Below the pieces are notes generated by a model. The model saw only the letters and a list, made by a program, of their open reading frames with translations, made no database searches and was not told where the DNA came from. Positions 57,169 through 64,000 of a stretch of 64,000 nt of DNA are shown one piece after another; position 1 is the first letter of the stretch; each line of letters opens with the position of its first letter. This DNA is from an uncultured Bacteroidia bacterium. GTDB lineage: Bacteria; Bacteroidota; Bacteroidia; Bacteroidales; F082. The position numbers and the translations under genes were made by a program. The stretch is taken from contig CACXQV010000005.1 in assembly GCA_902769875.1 (NCBI GenBank), forward strand, positions 53,695 to 117,694. Direction: 5' to 3'.

Positions 57169-57891
57169 CTAAAACTCAATGCCTTTGATGCCGTTTTCCT
57201 TCATCAGGTCGGCGAGTTTGGTGTCGTTGTCGTCGACGGCGGCGAGGCAGTTGGTGACGATGCGGATTTGCTTGGCGGGATAGAAAGCCATCAAATCCTT
57301 TGTGGTTTCATAAACGCAGTAATCCGTGGCGATGCCGCAGATGTCGATGCCTTCGAATTTCTCTTGGCCAATGACAGTCCGCAACTTTTCACCGCTTTGT
57401 TCATTTTGGAAGATGCTAAACTCCTCTTTCTCAGGCAGGTTGCCTTTTTGCATATAATGGATGTTCGGAATGTCGGCCATAAGGTCGTTCAATACCTCTT
57501 GCAGGGCAGGGTAGACGTTCATACCCTCGGTGCCTTGCACGCAGTGGGGCGGAAACACTCCGCCTTGCTCAACAAACGAGCAGTGGTTGGCTGGGTGGAA
57601 GTCTTGGGTGACCACAATCCATCCATAGTTTTTCCCTGCGCCTTCTTTGAGGGCTTTGGCGAGATAGTCCATAGCGGCAGGGCCTTTTGCCGTGGCGAGG
57701 CTGCCTGTGGTGAAGTCAACTTGCGGATCGACGATGATGAGCAAACGGTTGGGCAGCTTCGGCTTTTCGGCCTTCGCTTCGGTCTTTTCCATTTTCTCTT
57801 TTTCTTTCTTGTCTTTTTGTTCATTGTTGCCGCAGCTACTCATAGCGAGGGCGGCAATGAGCACGATGGCTCCGATGAGGTTTTTCTTCAT
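57169..57891 (-). CDS. Lipoprotein nicotinamidase/isochorismatase-family hydrolase
   Basis: A 240-residue protein from ATG 57891 with a lipobox (ALAMSSC, Cys about residue 20), a Lys/Glu-rich tether, then a nicotinamidase fold: LLIIVDPQVDFTTGSL (catalytic Asp), VVTQDFHPANHCSF (metal-binding Asp and His), FPPHCVQGTEG, and GIATDYCVYET with the catalytic Cys. The expected reaction is nicotinamide to nicotinate. Usual nicotinamidases are cytoplasmic, so a membrane-anchored form outside the cytoplasm is unusual and suggests scavenging of outside nicotinamide. The promoter TTG-N21-TACCTTTG (57924-57917) lies upstream. Confidence 0.85.
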   Translation of the reverse strand: MKKNLIGAIVLIAALAMSSCGNNEQKDKKEKEKMEKTEAKAEKPKLPNRLLIIVDPQVDFTTGSLATAKGPAAMDYLAKALKEGAGKNYGWIVVTQDFHPANHCSFVEQGGVFPPHCVQGTEGMNVYPALQEVLNDLMADIPNIHYMQKGNLPEKEEFSIFQNEQSGEKLRTVIGQEKFEGIDICGIATDYCVYETTKDLMAFYPAKQIRIVTNCLAAVDDNDTKLADLMKENGIKGIEF

Positions 57892-57916
57892 TTTATTATG
57901 TGTTAGAAATTTGCGG

Positions 57917-57924
57917 CAAAGGTA
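57917..57924 (-). promoter_or_regulatory. Promoter -7 box of the lipoprotein nicotinamidase
   Basis: TACCTTTG on the minus strand with TTG 21 nt further upstream; ATG at 57891. Confidence 0.6.
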
Positions 57925-57980
57925 GTGAATTTTTTGTTTTTGTGGCAACAGCATTTGTGTTCGTGCTTTGATGTTTGCTC

Positions 57981-58083
57981 GATACCATAGCCAAATCTAC
58001 CAAAAATAGGACACTTTTGGCTTTATAATCGAAAATACTATAGCCAAATCCATCAAAAATTGGGTACTTTTGGCTATAGTATC
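57981..58083. repeat. Two-unit palindromic block, 3' side of the 58101 ATPase
   Basis: Unit 1 starts ATACCATAGCCAAATC and ends CTTTTGGCTTTATAATCG; unit 2 starts ATACTATAGCCAAATC and ends ACTTTTGGCTATAGTAT. Nearly the same block, same orientation and same two-unit order, is found at 59615-59718 on the other side of the gene. Confidence 0.9.
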
Positions 58084-58100
58084 AGAAGCCGAAACGCCCC

Positions 58101-59558
58101 TTATAGTTCCACTTTGGCGAAGAGGTCGTTCAAGATGATTTCAGAATGAACGACATCTGACCATTCGTTTCGTTTCACGCCGTATGTGGTGATAAACACA
58201 TGCTGGAGTGCCTTTCGCGTCTTGGTGACCTGACGGAAAGTCGCTTCGCGCGACCACAATTTGCGCTCGTAATCCTCAGTGATGACGTATGGCGATTTGG
58301 AGTATTTAATTTCGCAGATGTTGATTACCTCGTCGTTGCGGTCGATGAGCAAGTCGATTTGGCCGCCTTCCCATTCGGTTCCGTCGCTGTCGGTGAAAGT
58401 TTTGCACGACCACGAATAGGCGTTGCTCAACACACCGAGAACGCCAAGTTTTGCCTTGATTTGGCGCAAATGTTGCAGGCAGACTTGCTCAAAAGCATAG
58501 CCTTTCCAAGTGTTTTGGGCGGGCAGGCCGTGGTTGTTTTGCCAAAATTGCTCGTCTTGATGCGTCGATGAGCCAGCGTAACGCAAATAAAACAACGTGA
58601 ACGGGTCGGAAAGTTGATAGAGCGCGTCCTTGTCCGACTTCCCAATGGCACTGTATCTCCTGATGAAGTCGCAACTGCACAGTTCGTTGAGGATGGTGGT
58701 CAGTCGGCCTCCGCTCTTCATTTTCAAAGCCTTGATGAGTTCTTCGCGGGTCATGCCCTTGGTTTTTTCGGCCAAGATTTCCACCACCTGCCGGTATTGC
58801 TCCGAGTCTTTGAACAAACTGCGGTAAAGGAACTCAAATTCAGTGCTTAACGGTGCGCCTTCGCGGAAAATCAAGTTGTCGATGCTCTTTGCGAAAGGTT
58901 GGTCTTTCTCCAGCATGTCCAAATAATATGGGATGCCGCCCAAAATCATGTAGGCCTCCGTGATTTGGTAACGGTTCCAGCGTATGCCCTTGGTTTTGAC
59001 GAGAAATTCCTCCGTCTCGTTCAGCCGGAATGGAGCCAAGTAAATCTGCCGCGTGACTCGTCCGTAAAGGCCGCCTTTGTCGCCGATGATTTTCGACAGC
59101 ATCCAAGTCGTGGAACTTCCGCAAATGAAAAGTTTCATGCCTTTTTGCGTCGAGGCCCACGAGTTCCAAAAATACCCAAAGGCTTGGATGAAGTGGCTTT
59201 TGGGTGTGTCCATCCACGGCAATTCATCAAGAAAGACCACGATTTTCCTCTTGCGAAGTGTGCTCAGGTATTTACGCAAGAGGCTGAAAGCCTCAAACCA
59301 AGTCTTGGGCACAGGCGTTGCTTCGCCGGTCTTTTTCTCGATTTCGGCGGCGAATACCGAAAGTTGCACTTGCTTTGGCGTTTCATAAAGTCCGGTGAAG
59401 TAAAAGTCGAATTGCTCGTCGAAAAAGCGCTTCACGAGATAGGTTTTCCCGACCCGTCGTCGCCCGTAGATGGCCACAAGTTCCGCCTTGTCGGATTGGT
59501 ACAGTTTCTTGATGAGGGATTGCTCGTAATCTCTTCCAATTATGTTGCGATTTTTCAT
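58101..59558 (-). CDS. AAA-type ATPase (ATPase_2/DUF234-like) with C-terminal PD-(D/E)XK-like region
   Basis: A 485-residue protein from ATG 59558 (MKNRNIIGRDYEQSLIKKLY). Walker A AIYGRRRVGKTYLVK (about residues 29-43), Walker B KIVVFLDELPWMDTP, sensor LFICGSSTTWML. Winged-helix GMTREELIKALKMKSGG; nuclease-like end GGQIDLLIDRNDEVINICEIKY. It is a clear paralogue of 49608 and 61568. The -7 box TATCTTTG (59591-59584) fixes the start. Direct repeats of a two-unit palindromic block lie on both sides. Confidence 0.87.
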   Translation of the reverse strand: MKNRNIIGRDYEQSLIKKLYQSDKAELVAIYGRRRVGKTYLVKRFFDEQFDFYFTGLYETPKQVQLSVFAAEIEKKTGEATPVPKTWFEAFSLLRKYLSTLRKRKIVVFLDELPWMDTPKSHFIQAFGYFWNSWASTQKGMKLFICGSSTTWMLSKIIGDKGGLYGRVTRQIYLAPFRLNETEEFLVKTKGIRWNRYQITEAYMILGGIPYYLDMLEKDQPFAKSIDNLIFREGAPLSTEFEFLYRSLFKDSEQYRQVVEILAEKTKGMTREELIKALKMKSGGRLTTILNELCSCDFIRRYSAIGKSDKDALYQLSDPFTLFYLRYAGSSTHQDEQFWQNNHGLPAQNTWKGYAFEQVCLQHLRQIKAKLGVLGVLSNAYSWSCKTFTDSDGTEWEGGQIDLLIDRNDEVINICEIKYSKSPYVITEDYERKLWSREATFRQVTKTRKALQHVFITTYGVKRNEWSDVVHSEIILNDLFAKVEL

Positions 59559-59583
59559 GGCATGAATTTTCGTATTTCGCTGG

Positions 59584-59591
59584 CAAAGATA
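59584..59591 (-). promoter_or_regulatory. Promoter -7 box of the 58101 ATPase
   Basis: TATCTTTG on the minus strand, 26 nt before the ATG at 59558 and about 24 nt after the palindromic block. Confidence 0.55.
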
Positions 59592-59614
59592 GAGATAAAT
59601 TCTGAAATAGGATG

Positions 59615-59718
59615 CAATACTATAGCCAAATCTATCAAAAAACACATACTTTTGGCTTTACAATCGATAATACTATGGCCAAATCTATCAAAAAATTGGT
59701 ACTTTTGGCTATAGTATC
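59615..59718. repeat. Two-unit palindromic block, 5' side of the 58101 ATPase
   Basis: Outer arms ATACTATAGCCAAA (59617-59630) and TTTGGCTATAGTAT (59704-59717) are exact complements. Inside are the end of unit 1 and the start of unit 2 (about 59647-59682). The core CCAAATCTATCAAAAA occurs in each unit. Confidence 0.9.
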
Positions 59719-59750
59719 GTGAATAAAAATATGCTTTGATTTTAATGTAT

Positions 59751-61571
59751 CTATTTGAATAACAACCTAATCCAATCCGAATGACCAATGCGCCGCAATG
59801 CATTTTTTACCCACTCTCTATTCTCAGGCTTGTACCAGAAAAAGAAGCGTTGTTGGGCGAGTTTTTCCTCTTTCGTTTTGGCGCAAAAGACGGGTTCCAA
59901 GGTGTAGGGGTCGTAGCCGGAGTAATAGATTTCGGTGGCCAAAGTCATGGGGGTGGGGGTGAAGTCTTGCACTTGCTCTAGATGATAGCCTAATTCCTTG
60001 GTTCTCACTGCTAAATCGGCCATATCTTCAAGGTAGCAGTCGGGGTGCGAGGAGATGAAATAAGGGATGAGTTGCTGGTTCAGATGCTCCTTTTCGTTGA
60101 TTTGGTCGAACTTCTTTTTCAGTTTGACAAACATATCGAATTTGGGCTTTCGCATCAGTTTCAGGACGGCATCGCTGGTGTGTTCGGGCGCGACTTTCAG
60201 CCTCCCGCTGACGTGCCGCGTGACCAATTGGCGGAAATATTCGTCATAGCCCATCGCCTTGTTTTCTTCAGGTGTGCTGTCGTGCAGAAACAGGTCGTAG
60301 CGAATGCCTGAGCCGATGGTGGCTTTCTTCACCTTCGGGTGCTTGTCCACCTCTTTATATATGTCAATCAGCGGGTGATGGTCGGTGTTGAGGTTTTTGC
60401 AGACGGTAGGTTGCAGGCAGGTCGGACGGGCGCATTTCTCGCATAGGCGTTCATCTTTACCCTTCATACTGTACATGTTGGCCGACGGACCGCCCAAGTC
60501 GCTGATGTAGCCCTTAAAGTCCTCCATTTCAGTGACTTTTTCCACCTCGCGCATGATGGATTCCTTGCTTCGCGAAGCCACAAACTTGCCTTGGTGTGCC
60601 GAAATGGTACAGAAAGCACAACCGCCAAAGCAGCCTCGGTGCAAGTTCACCGAGTGCCGAATCATCTCGTAAGCGGGGATGACGCCGCGCTTGGCGTATT
60701 TCGGATGCGGCAGCCTCGTATAAGGTAAGTCGAAGGAAGCGTCAATCTGTTCGGTGGTGAAAGTCGGCAAGGGTGGGTTGATGACAAGCCTTTGGTTGCC
60801 AACGTCTTGTATCAGCCTTGCCGCGTGTTTCTTGTTCGATTCTTCTTCGATGTGGCGGAAATTGGAGGCATATTTCTTTTTGTCTTTGAGGCAGACTTCG
60901 TGCGACACAAGTTCAATAGTTTCGCCCTCGAAATCAGGCAAAGGTTGTTTTTTGTCTTGCAAAAAGAAAGTCTGCTGAATGTCAGTCAATTCGCTGACTT
61001 TCTTTCCGCTTTGGATGGCCTTCGCGATTTCCACCATAGTGAGTTCGCCCATACCGTAAACGCCAATGTCGGCCTTTGAATCGACCAAAATGCTGGGTTT
61101 CAGGCAGTCGTCCCAATAGTCGTAATGTGTCACGCGCCTTAATGACGCTTCGATGCCGCCAATGACGATGGGCACGTCGGGATAGAGTTGCTTGAGGATG
61201 TTGCTGTAAACCACTGTGGCGCGGTCGGGACGGAAGCCCGCCTCGCCGCCTGGGGTGTAGGCATCGTTGCTGCGCAAGCGTTTGTTGGCCGTGTAGTGGT
61301 TCACCATCGAGTCCATGCAGCCTGCCGACACGCCGAAATAGATTCTCGGCTTGCCGAATTTCTTGAAGTCGCGCAAATCATCCCTCCAGTTGGGCTGCGG
61401 GATGAGCGCCACACGGAAACCATTGTGTTCCAATACTCTTCCAATGACCGCTGCACCAAAAGCTGGATGGTCAACATACGCATCGCCCGTGACGAACACG
61501 ATGTCCACCTCGTCCCAACCGCGCAAATCGGTTTCTTTTTTCGTTATGGGGAGCCAATCGAGTAGAGTCAT
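59751..61571 (-). CDS. YgiQ-family radical SAM protein
   Basis: A 606-residue UPF0313/YgiQ protein, shorter than E. coli YgiQ (739). N-terminal MTLLDWLPITKKE and DIVFVTGDAYVDHPAFGAAV; IVIGGIEASLRRVTHYDYW; the radical SAM cluster motif in HRGCFGGCAFCTISAHQGKF (CX3CX2C). Further blocks PTCLQPTVCKNLN and VAPEHTSDAVLKLM. The reaction is unknown. Its ATG overlaps the stop of the upstream ATPase (ATGA at 61568-61571), so it is translationally coupled to that gene, probably as a result of the ATPase's insertion. Confidence 0.92.
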   Translation of the reverse strand: MTLLDWLPITKKETDLRGWDEVDIVFVTGDAYVDHPAFGAAVIGRVLEHNGFRVALIPQPNWRDDLRDFKKFGKPRIYFGVSAGCMDSMVNHYTANKRLRSNDAYTPGGEAGFRPDRATVVYSNILKQLYPDVPIVIGGIEASLRRVTHYDYWDDCLKPSILVDSKADIGVYGMGELTMVEIAKAIQSGKKVSELTDIQQTFFLQDKKQPLPDFEGETIELVSHEVCLKDKKKYASNFRHIEEESNKKHAARLIQDVGNQRLVINPPLPTFTTEQIDASFDLPYTRLPHPKYAKRGVIPAYEMIRHSVNLHRGCFGGCAFCTISAHQGKFVASRSKESIMREVEKVTEMEDFKGYISDLGGPSANMYSMKGKDERLCEKCARPTCLQPTVCKNLNTDHHPLIDIYKEVDKHPKVKKATIGSGIRYDLFLHDSTPEENKAMGYDEYFRQLVTRHVSGRLKVAPEHTSDAVLKLMRKPKFDMFVKLKKKFDQINEKEHLNQQLIPYFISSHPDCYLEDMADLAVRTKELGYHLEQVQDFTPTPMTLATEIYYSGYDPYTLEPVFCAKTKEEKLAQQRFFFWYKPENREWVKNALRRIGHSDWIRLLFK

Positions 61572-62998
61572 TTGCTGGGATTATAAAACAGGTCGTCCAT
61601 TGTTACTTGGTATTGCACGGAAGCGGAGTGCTCATTTTTGAACAATCCATGAGGTGTTATCCAAGTGGGAATGATGCCGCATTTGGTTTTCGTTGCGTAG
61701 CTGAAAGCAGAGATACGGGCTTTCAGTTTTTTGTCCTCGCTTGCCGTGATGGTGTATTCCGAATAGGTGTATTTGATTTCGCAAAGGTTAATCAAATGAT
61801 CGGCGCGCTCGATGATGAGGTCGATTTGGGCTTTTGGCGTAGTGTTGTTTCGCCAGGAATAAAACTCCACAGCAATACGGTCAAGCCCCAAAGCATGGCG
61901 GATTTGGTATTGGTGGGCGACACAGATTCTCTCGAAGGCAAGTCCCAACCATGTGTTGGCTACGGGGGTGTTAAGGTGTTGCTCCCAGTAGTCCTCCGTA
62001 GTGATTTTCTTGGAGAAAGTGAGGTAAAAGAACGAGAAGAAGTCCACCAATTGGTAATAGGCATCCTTCACCTTTGGCTTTCCGTTCACTTTGGAGATGT
62101 ACCGTCTGATGAGGTCGCAGTGTACAAGGTTGTCAAGTTGCTTGGTCAAGGAGCCGCTTGACGGGGTTTTCAGTGCTTCCTCTAATTCGGATCGGGTCAT
62201 GCCCTGCTTGTTTTTCCCCAAGACTTCCACGGTGCGGAGATAAGGCTCAGGCGATTTGAAAAGCGAGGCGTAAAGGCGGTTGTATTCTTGGCTGAGTTCG
62301 GCATTTTTTCGGAAATAGAGCCTGTCGATATTCTGGGCAAGACTTTCCTGTTTGTCCAAAAGACTGAGATAATAAGGAACGCCGCCCAACATCATGTAGG
62401 TTTCCACCACGTTTTGCCGAGGCCAATAGATGCCCAAGGTGTGCAGATAGGCCTCGGTTTCGGCGAGGTTGAACTGCCTTAGATAGATGCTGTGCGTGAT
62501 GCGGTTGTGCAGCCCTCCGTGGTTGTTGATGATGTTGCTCACCATCCATGAGGTAGCTGACCCGCATACGATGAGGGTGACATTCTTCCGCAATGAAGCC
62601 CAAGTGTTCCAAAAATGCCCCAACGCCTTGATGAAACCCGATTTTGGCGTGTCGAAGCAAGGCAGCTCGTCTATATAGATGATGCAACGGCCTTTACGGT
62701 TGTGTTGCTCCAAAGTCGTTTTGAGCATCTCAAAGGCTTCGAGCCAGTTTTTTGGTTTTTTCCCCTGATAGCCTGCCACGGCCAAGGCACTTGTGAAGGC
62801 GAACATTTGGTCTTCTTTTTTCCCGCCGATGATGCCGGAGGCTGCAAAGGAAAACTTGTTCTCGAAAAACTGTTGGATGAGATAGGTCTTGCCCACGCGT
62901 CTTCTTCCGTAAACCGCAACAAACTCAGGCTTTCCGGATTTTTGCAGTTTTTGGAGGAGTCGTATTTCTTCTTGTCGTCCGATGAAGTTCTTATCCAT
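61568..62998 (-). CDS. AAA-type ATPase (ATPase_2/DUF234-like) with C-terminal PD-(D/E)XK-like region
   Basis: A 476-residue paralogue. Start MDKNFIGRQEEIRLLQKLQK, Walker A AVYGRRRVGKTYLIQQ (about residues 28-43), Walker B CIIYIDELPCFDTP, sensor LIVCGSATSWMV. Winged-helix GMTRSELEEALKTPSSG; end AQIDLIIERADHLINLCEIKY. It is read into ygiQ. The promoter TATCTTTG (63031-63024) and a two-unit palindromic block (63044-63154) lie upstream; no block is seen on the 3' side. Confidence 0.87.
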   Translation of the reverse strand: MDKNFIGRQEEIRLLQKLQKSGKPEFVAVYGRRRVGKTYLIQQFFENKFSFAASGIIGGKKEDQMFAFTSALAVAGYQGKKPKNWLEAFEMLKTTLEQHNRKGRCIIYIDELPCFDTPKSGFIKALGHFWNTWASLRKNVTLIVCGSATSWMVSNIINNHGGLHNRITHSIYLRQFNLAETEAYLHTLGIYWPRQNVVETYMMLGGVPYYLSLLDKQESLAQNIDRLYFRKNAELSQEYNRLYASLFKSPEPYLRTVEVLGKNKQGMTRSELEEALKTPSSGSLTKQLDNLVHCDLIRRYISKVNGKPKVKDAYYQLVDFFSFFYLTFSKKITTEDYWEQHLNTPVANTWLGLAFERICVAHQYQIRHALGLDRIAVEFYSWRNNTTPKAQIDLIIERADHLINLCEIKYTYSEYTITASEDKKLKARISAFSYATKTKCGIIPTWITPHGLFKNEHSASVQYQVTMDDLFYNPSK

Positions 62999-63023
62999 GT
63001 TTTTTTTGTCTGAAATTCAGCCG

Positions 63024-63031
63024 CAAAGATA
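63024..63031 (-). promoter_or_regulatory. Promoter -7 box of the 61568 ATPase and ygiQ
   Basis: TATCTTTG on the minus strand, 26 nt before the ATG at 62998. Confidence 0.55.
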
Positions 63032-63043
63032 CAAAAAAATATA

Positions 63044-63154
63044 TTCGATAGCTCCCCAAAACTCATTTTTTTTGATAGATTTGGGGAATTATCGATGCTA
63101 TAAATCCCCAAAACTCAAAAAATTTGATAGAAATGGGGGATTATCGAATCGATT
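63044..63154. repeat. Two-unit palindromic block upstream of the 61568 ATPase
   Basis: Ends ATTCGATA and TATCGAAT are complements. Each unit has CCCCAAA or CCCCAT, a TCTATCAAA core (minus strand) and GGGG at the other side. One unit contains, on the minus strand, CCAAATCTATCAAAAA, identical to the core of the block at the 58101 ATPase. Confidence 0.85.
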
Positions 63155-63222
63155 AGGATGACATTTGTGGCAGATTTCCGCAAGATTTGTTTCTTTTTTC
63201 CTTGCCCAATCCGAAAATTCTG

Positions 63223-63535
63223 TATTTTTGCCCCTGTCATTCCGGGAGAAATCGGAACGGCCAGAGAAAGCGCATTCTTCGCTTTGTTCCTAAGTAGTGA
63301 ATCTGGACAATTCGCTTGAAGTGAAAGGAATAATGGGTTGATTGATGCTTTCGCTGTTATGTAAGTGTATGTATTTACACAACATAAACAGCGGAGCATT
63401 ACCCTATCCGTTATTTTTCACTTCATGGGAGTGCAAGCCCAACTACTGGAAATAAGGATAAGTTTGGGAGGCTCCGCTCTGTAGTCGTTTTCAGAACTGC
63501 CCGATTGAGCCAAAGGGCAAAAACGGTTTCAAATC
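63223..63535 (+). promoter_or_regulatory. Promoter and long structured leader of the second secreted-protein module
   Basis: TATTTTTG (63223-63230) starts a leader of about 300 nt. Visible stems: TTCCG/CGGAA (63240-63244, 63253-63257); CCAGA/TCTGG (63261-63265, 63302-63306) enclosing AAAGCG/CGCTTT; a long nested stem GAAGTGAAA/TTTCACTTC (63318-63326, 63416-63424), AATAA/TTATT, ATGCT/AGCAT and CGCTGTTATGT/ACATAAACAGCG (63352-63362, 63372-63383). It may be a cis-regulatory RNA or a separate small RNA. No known riboswitch class is recognised. Confidence 0.4.
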
Positions 63536-63871
63536 ATGCAAAACATCAAGACAAAAAAGAAACTTAAAATGTTGGCAATGGTGATGGCATTGTCTATTCC
63601 GATGGCAGCAACGGCTCAAGGCGGTTTGTTCCAACGCGGCGATGAACCTGCTGGACCACGAAACAACGGCGCGGCAGCCTTGACCAACCAAGGCTTTGGC
63701 AATCCCTTGGACGGAAGCATTGTCACCAATCAGACTTTCGGCAATCCGACCGATGGCGTGAATGTCACCAACCAAACCTTTGGCGCACCGCTTGGAAGTG
63801 GACTATTCACCCTGCTTTTGGCCAGTGCAGGCTATGCAGCAATAAACAAACAAAAGAAACAACAAAAGTAA
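63536..63871 (+). CDS. Small secreted protein with C-terminal hydrophobic anchor (module copy 2)
   Basis: A 111-residue protein. Signal peptide (VMALSIPMAATAQ), GGLFQRG, then three imperfect 14-residue repeats: TNQGFGNPLDGSIV, TNQTFGNPTDGVNV, TNQTFGAPLGSGLF. The last runs into a hydrophobic segment (FTLLLASAGYAAI) and a basic tail NKQKKQQK. It shares AQGGLF, NQTFG and PLGSG with the protein at 4768, which has only one repeat. A lipoprotein gene follows after 15 nt. The tail may be a sorting signal; function unknown. Confidence 0.7.
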   Translation: MQNIKTKKKLKMLAMVMALSIPMAATAQGGLFQRGDEPAGPRNNGAAALTNQGFGNPLDGSIVTNQTFGNPTDGVNVTNQTFGAPLGSGLFTLLLASAGYAAINKQKKQQK

Positions 63872-63886
63872 AAAGGAGAAAATAAA

Positions 63887-64000
63887 ATGAAGAAAATCAG
63901 TATGATTCTGATGGCTTTTGCATTGGCCATGATGATGTCGCAATGCAAGAAAAACGAAGGACAAACGACCTCCAACGACGAGGTTGTGACCATCACCCTT
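63887..64000 (+). CDS. Lipoprotein, paralogue of the 5064 gene, cut by the window edge
   Basis: The first 38 codons are seen: MKKISMILMAFALAMMMSQC is a lipoprotein signal with Cys20, followed by KKNEGQTTSNDEVVTITL. This parallels MKKLCIIMMVLALLTSMAQC KK... VNITLNV of the gene at 5064. The ribosome-binding site AAGGAG (about 63873-63878) is well placed. It probably encodes a second fimbrillin/FISUMP-like lipoprotein. Confidence 0.65.
   Translation, partial: MKKISMILMAFALAMMMSQCKKNEGQTTSNDEVVTITL

Noticed and set aside
63115-63399. Minus-strand gene of 94 codons before the second module
   Set aside because: It overlaps the palindromic block and the structured leader; no motif or plausible start site supports it.

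Overview
The window reads as a chromosomal segment of a member of the Bacteroidales (phylum Bacteroidota). The evidence is consistent. Many starts are preceded by the Bacteroidetes -7 box TAnnTTTG, most often TATTTTTG. There are type IX secretion (T9SS) sorting domains of both type A and type B, GLPGLI proteins, carboxypeptidase-regulatory/TonB-type outer-membrane barrels, PepSY-like lipoproteins, a DUF1573-yajC-YbbR-coaE block, and a 5' part of prfB that needs a +1 frameshift. I saw no rRNA, tRNA, CRISPR array or phage genes, so this is mostly a core chromosome with small accessory insertions.

Layout. 0-4.5 kb: a truncated unknown gene, a DNA-deoxyinosine glycosylase, an XRE/DUF6922 regulator, a lipoprotein and urocanate hydratase. 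4.5-8.7 kb: a small secreted protein plus a fimbrillin/FISUMP-like lipoprotein, and a DNA-associated ATPase/nuclease-like gene. 8.7-18.1 kb: T9SS cargo (amidase-CUB, gliding-motility C-terminal domain), DUF1573-yajC-YbbR-coaE, iorAB and cstA. 18.2-24.2 kb: a PepSY-like gene array below a two-component system and prfB. 24.3-33 kb: BspA-like LRR T9SS cargo, an AAA ATPase, three tandem GLPGLI genes and a TonB-type barrel. 33-43.8 kb: membrane protein/HTH pair, Ntn hydrolase, ECF sigma operon, a frameshifted CPBP protease, a RelE-type toxin-antitoxin pair, a second barrel protein and another T9SS cargo. 44-48.1 kb: a type II fatty-acid synthesis operon fabH-fabF-fabZ-acpP-fabG. 48.2-63 kb: accessory region with ATPases, a putative RiPP locus, a PIN toxin pair, recX, a PTS-like IIC protein, a lipoprotein nicotinamidase and YgiQ. 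The right edge repeats the two-gene secreted-protein/lipoprotein module seen at 4.8 kb.

Two signals stand out. First, at 51.1-52.4 kb a radical SAM/SPASM enzyme sits 8 nt behind a 60-residue peptide whose C-terminal half is almost wholly aromatic-X-acidic triplets, a good candidate for a ribosomally made peptide with several three-residue crosslinks. Second, the AAA-type ATPases with a C-terminal PD-(D/E)XK-like or DUF4143 region (26.1, 48.3, 49.6, 58.1 and 61.6 kb, plus a deletion relic at 53.7 kb) are each accompanied by their own palindromic DNA. In two cases the palindromic block is present on both sides of the gene as direct repeats. Palindromic interspersed repeats are common between genes, and two lie in frame inside coding sequences.
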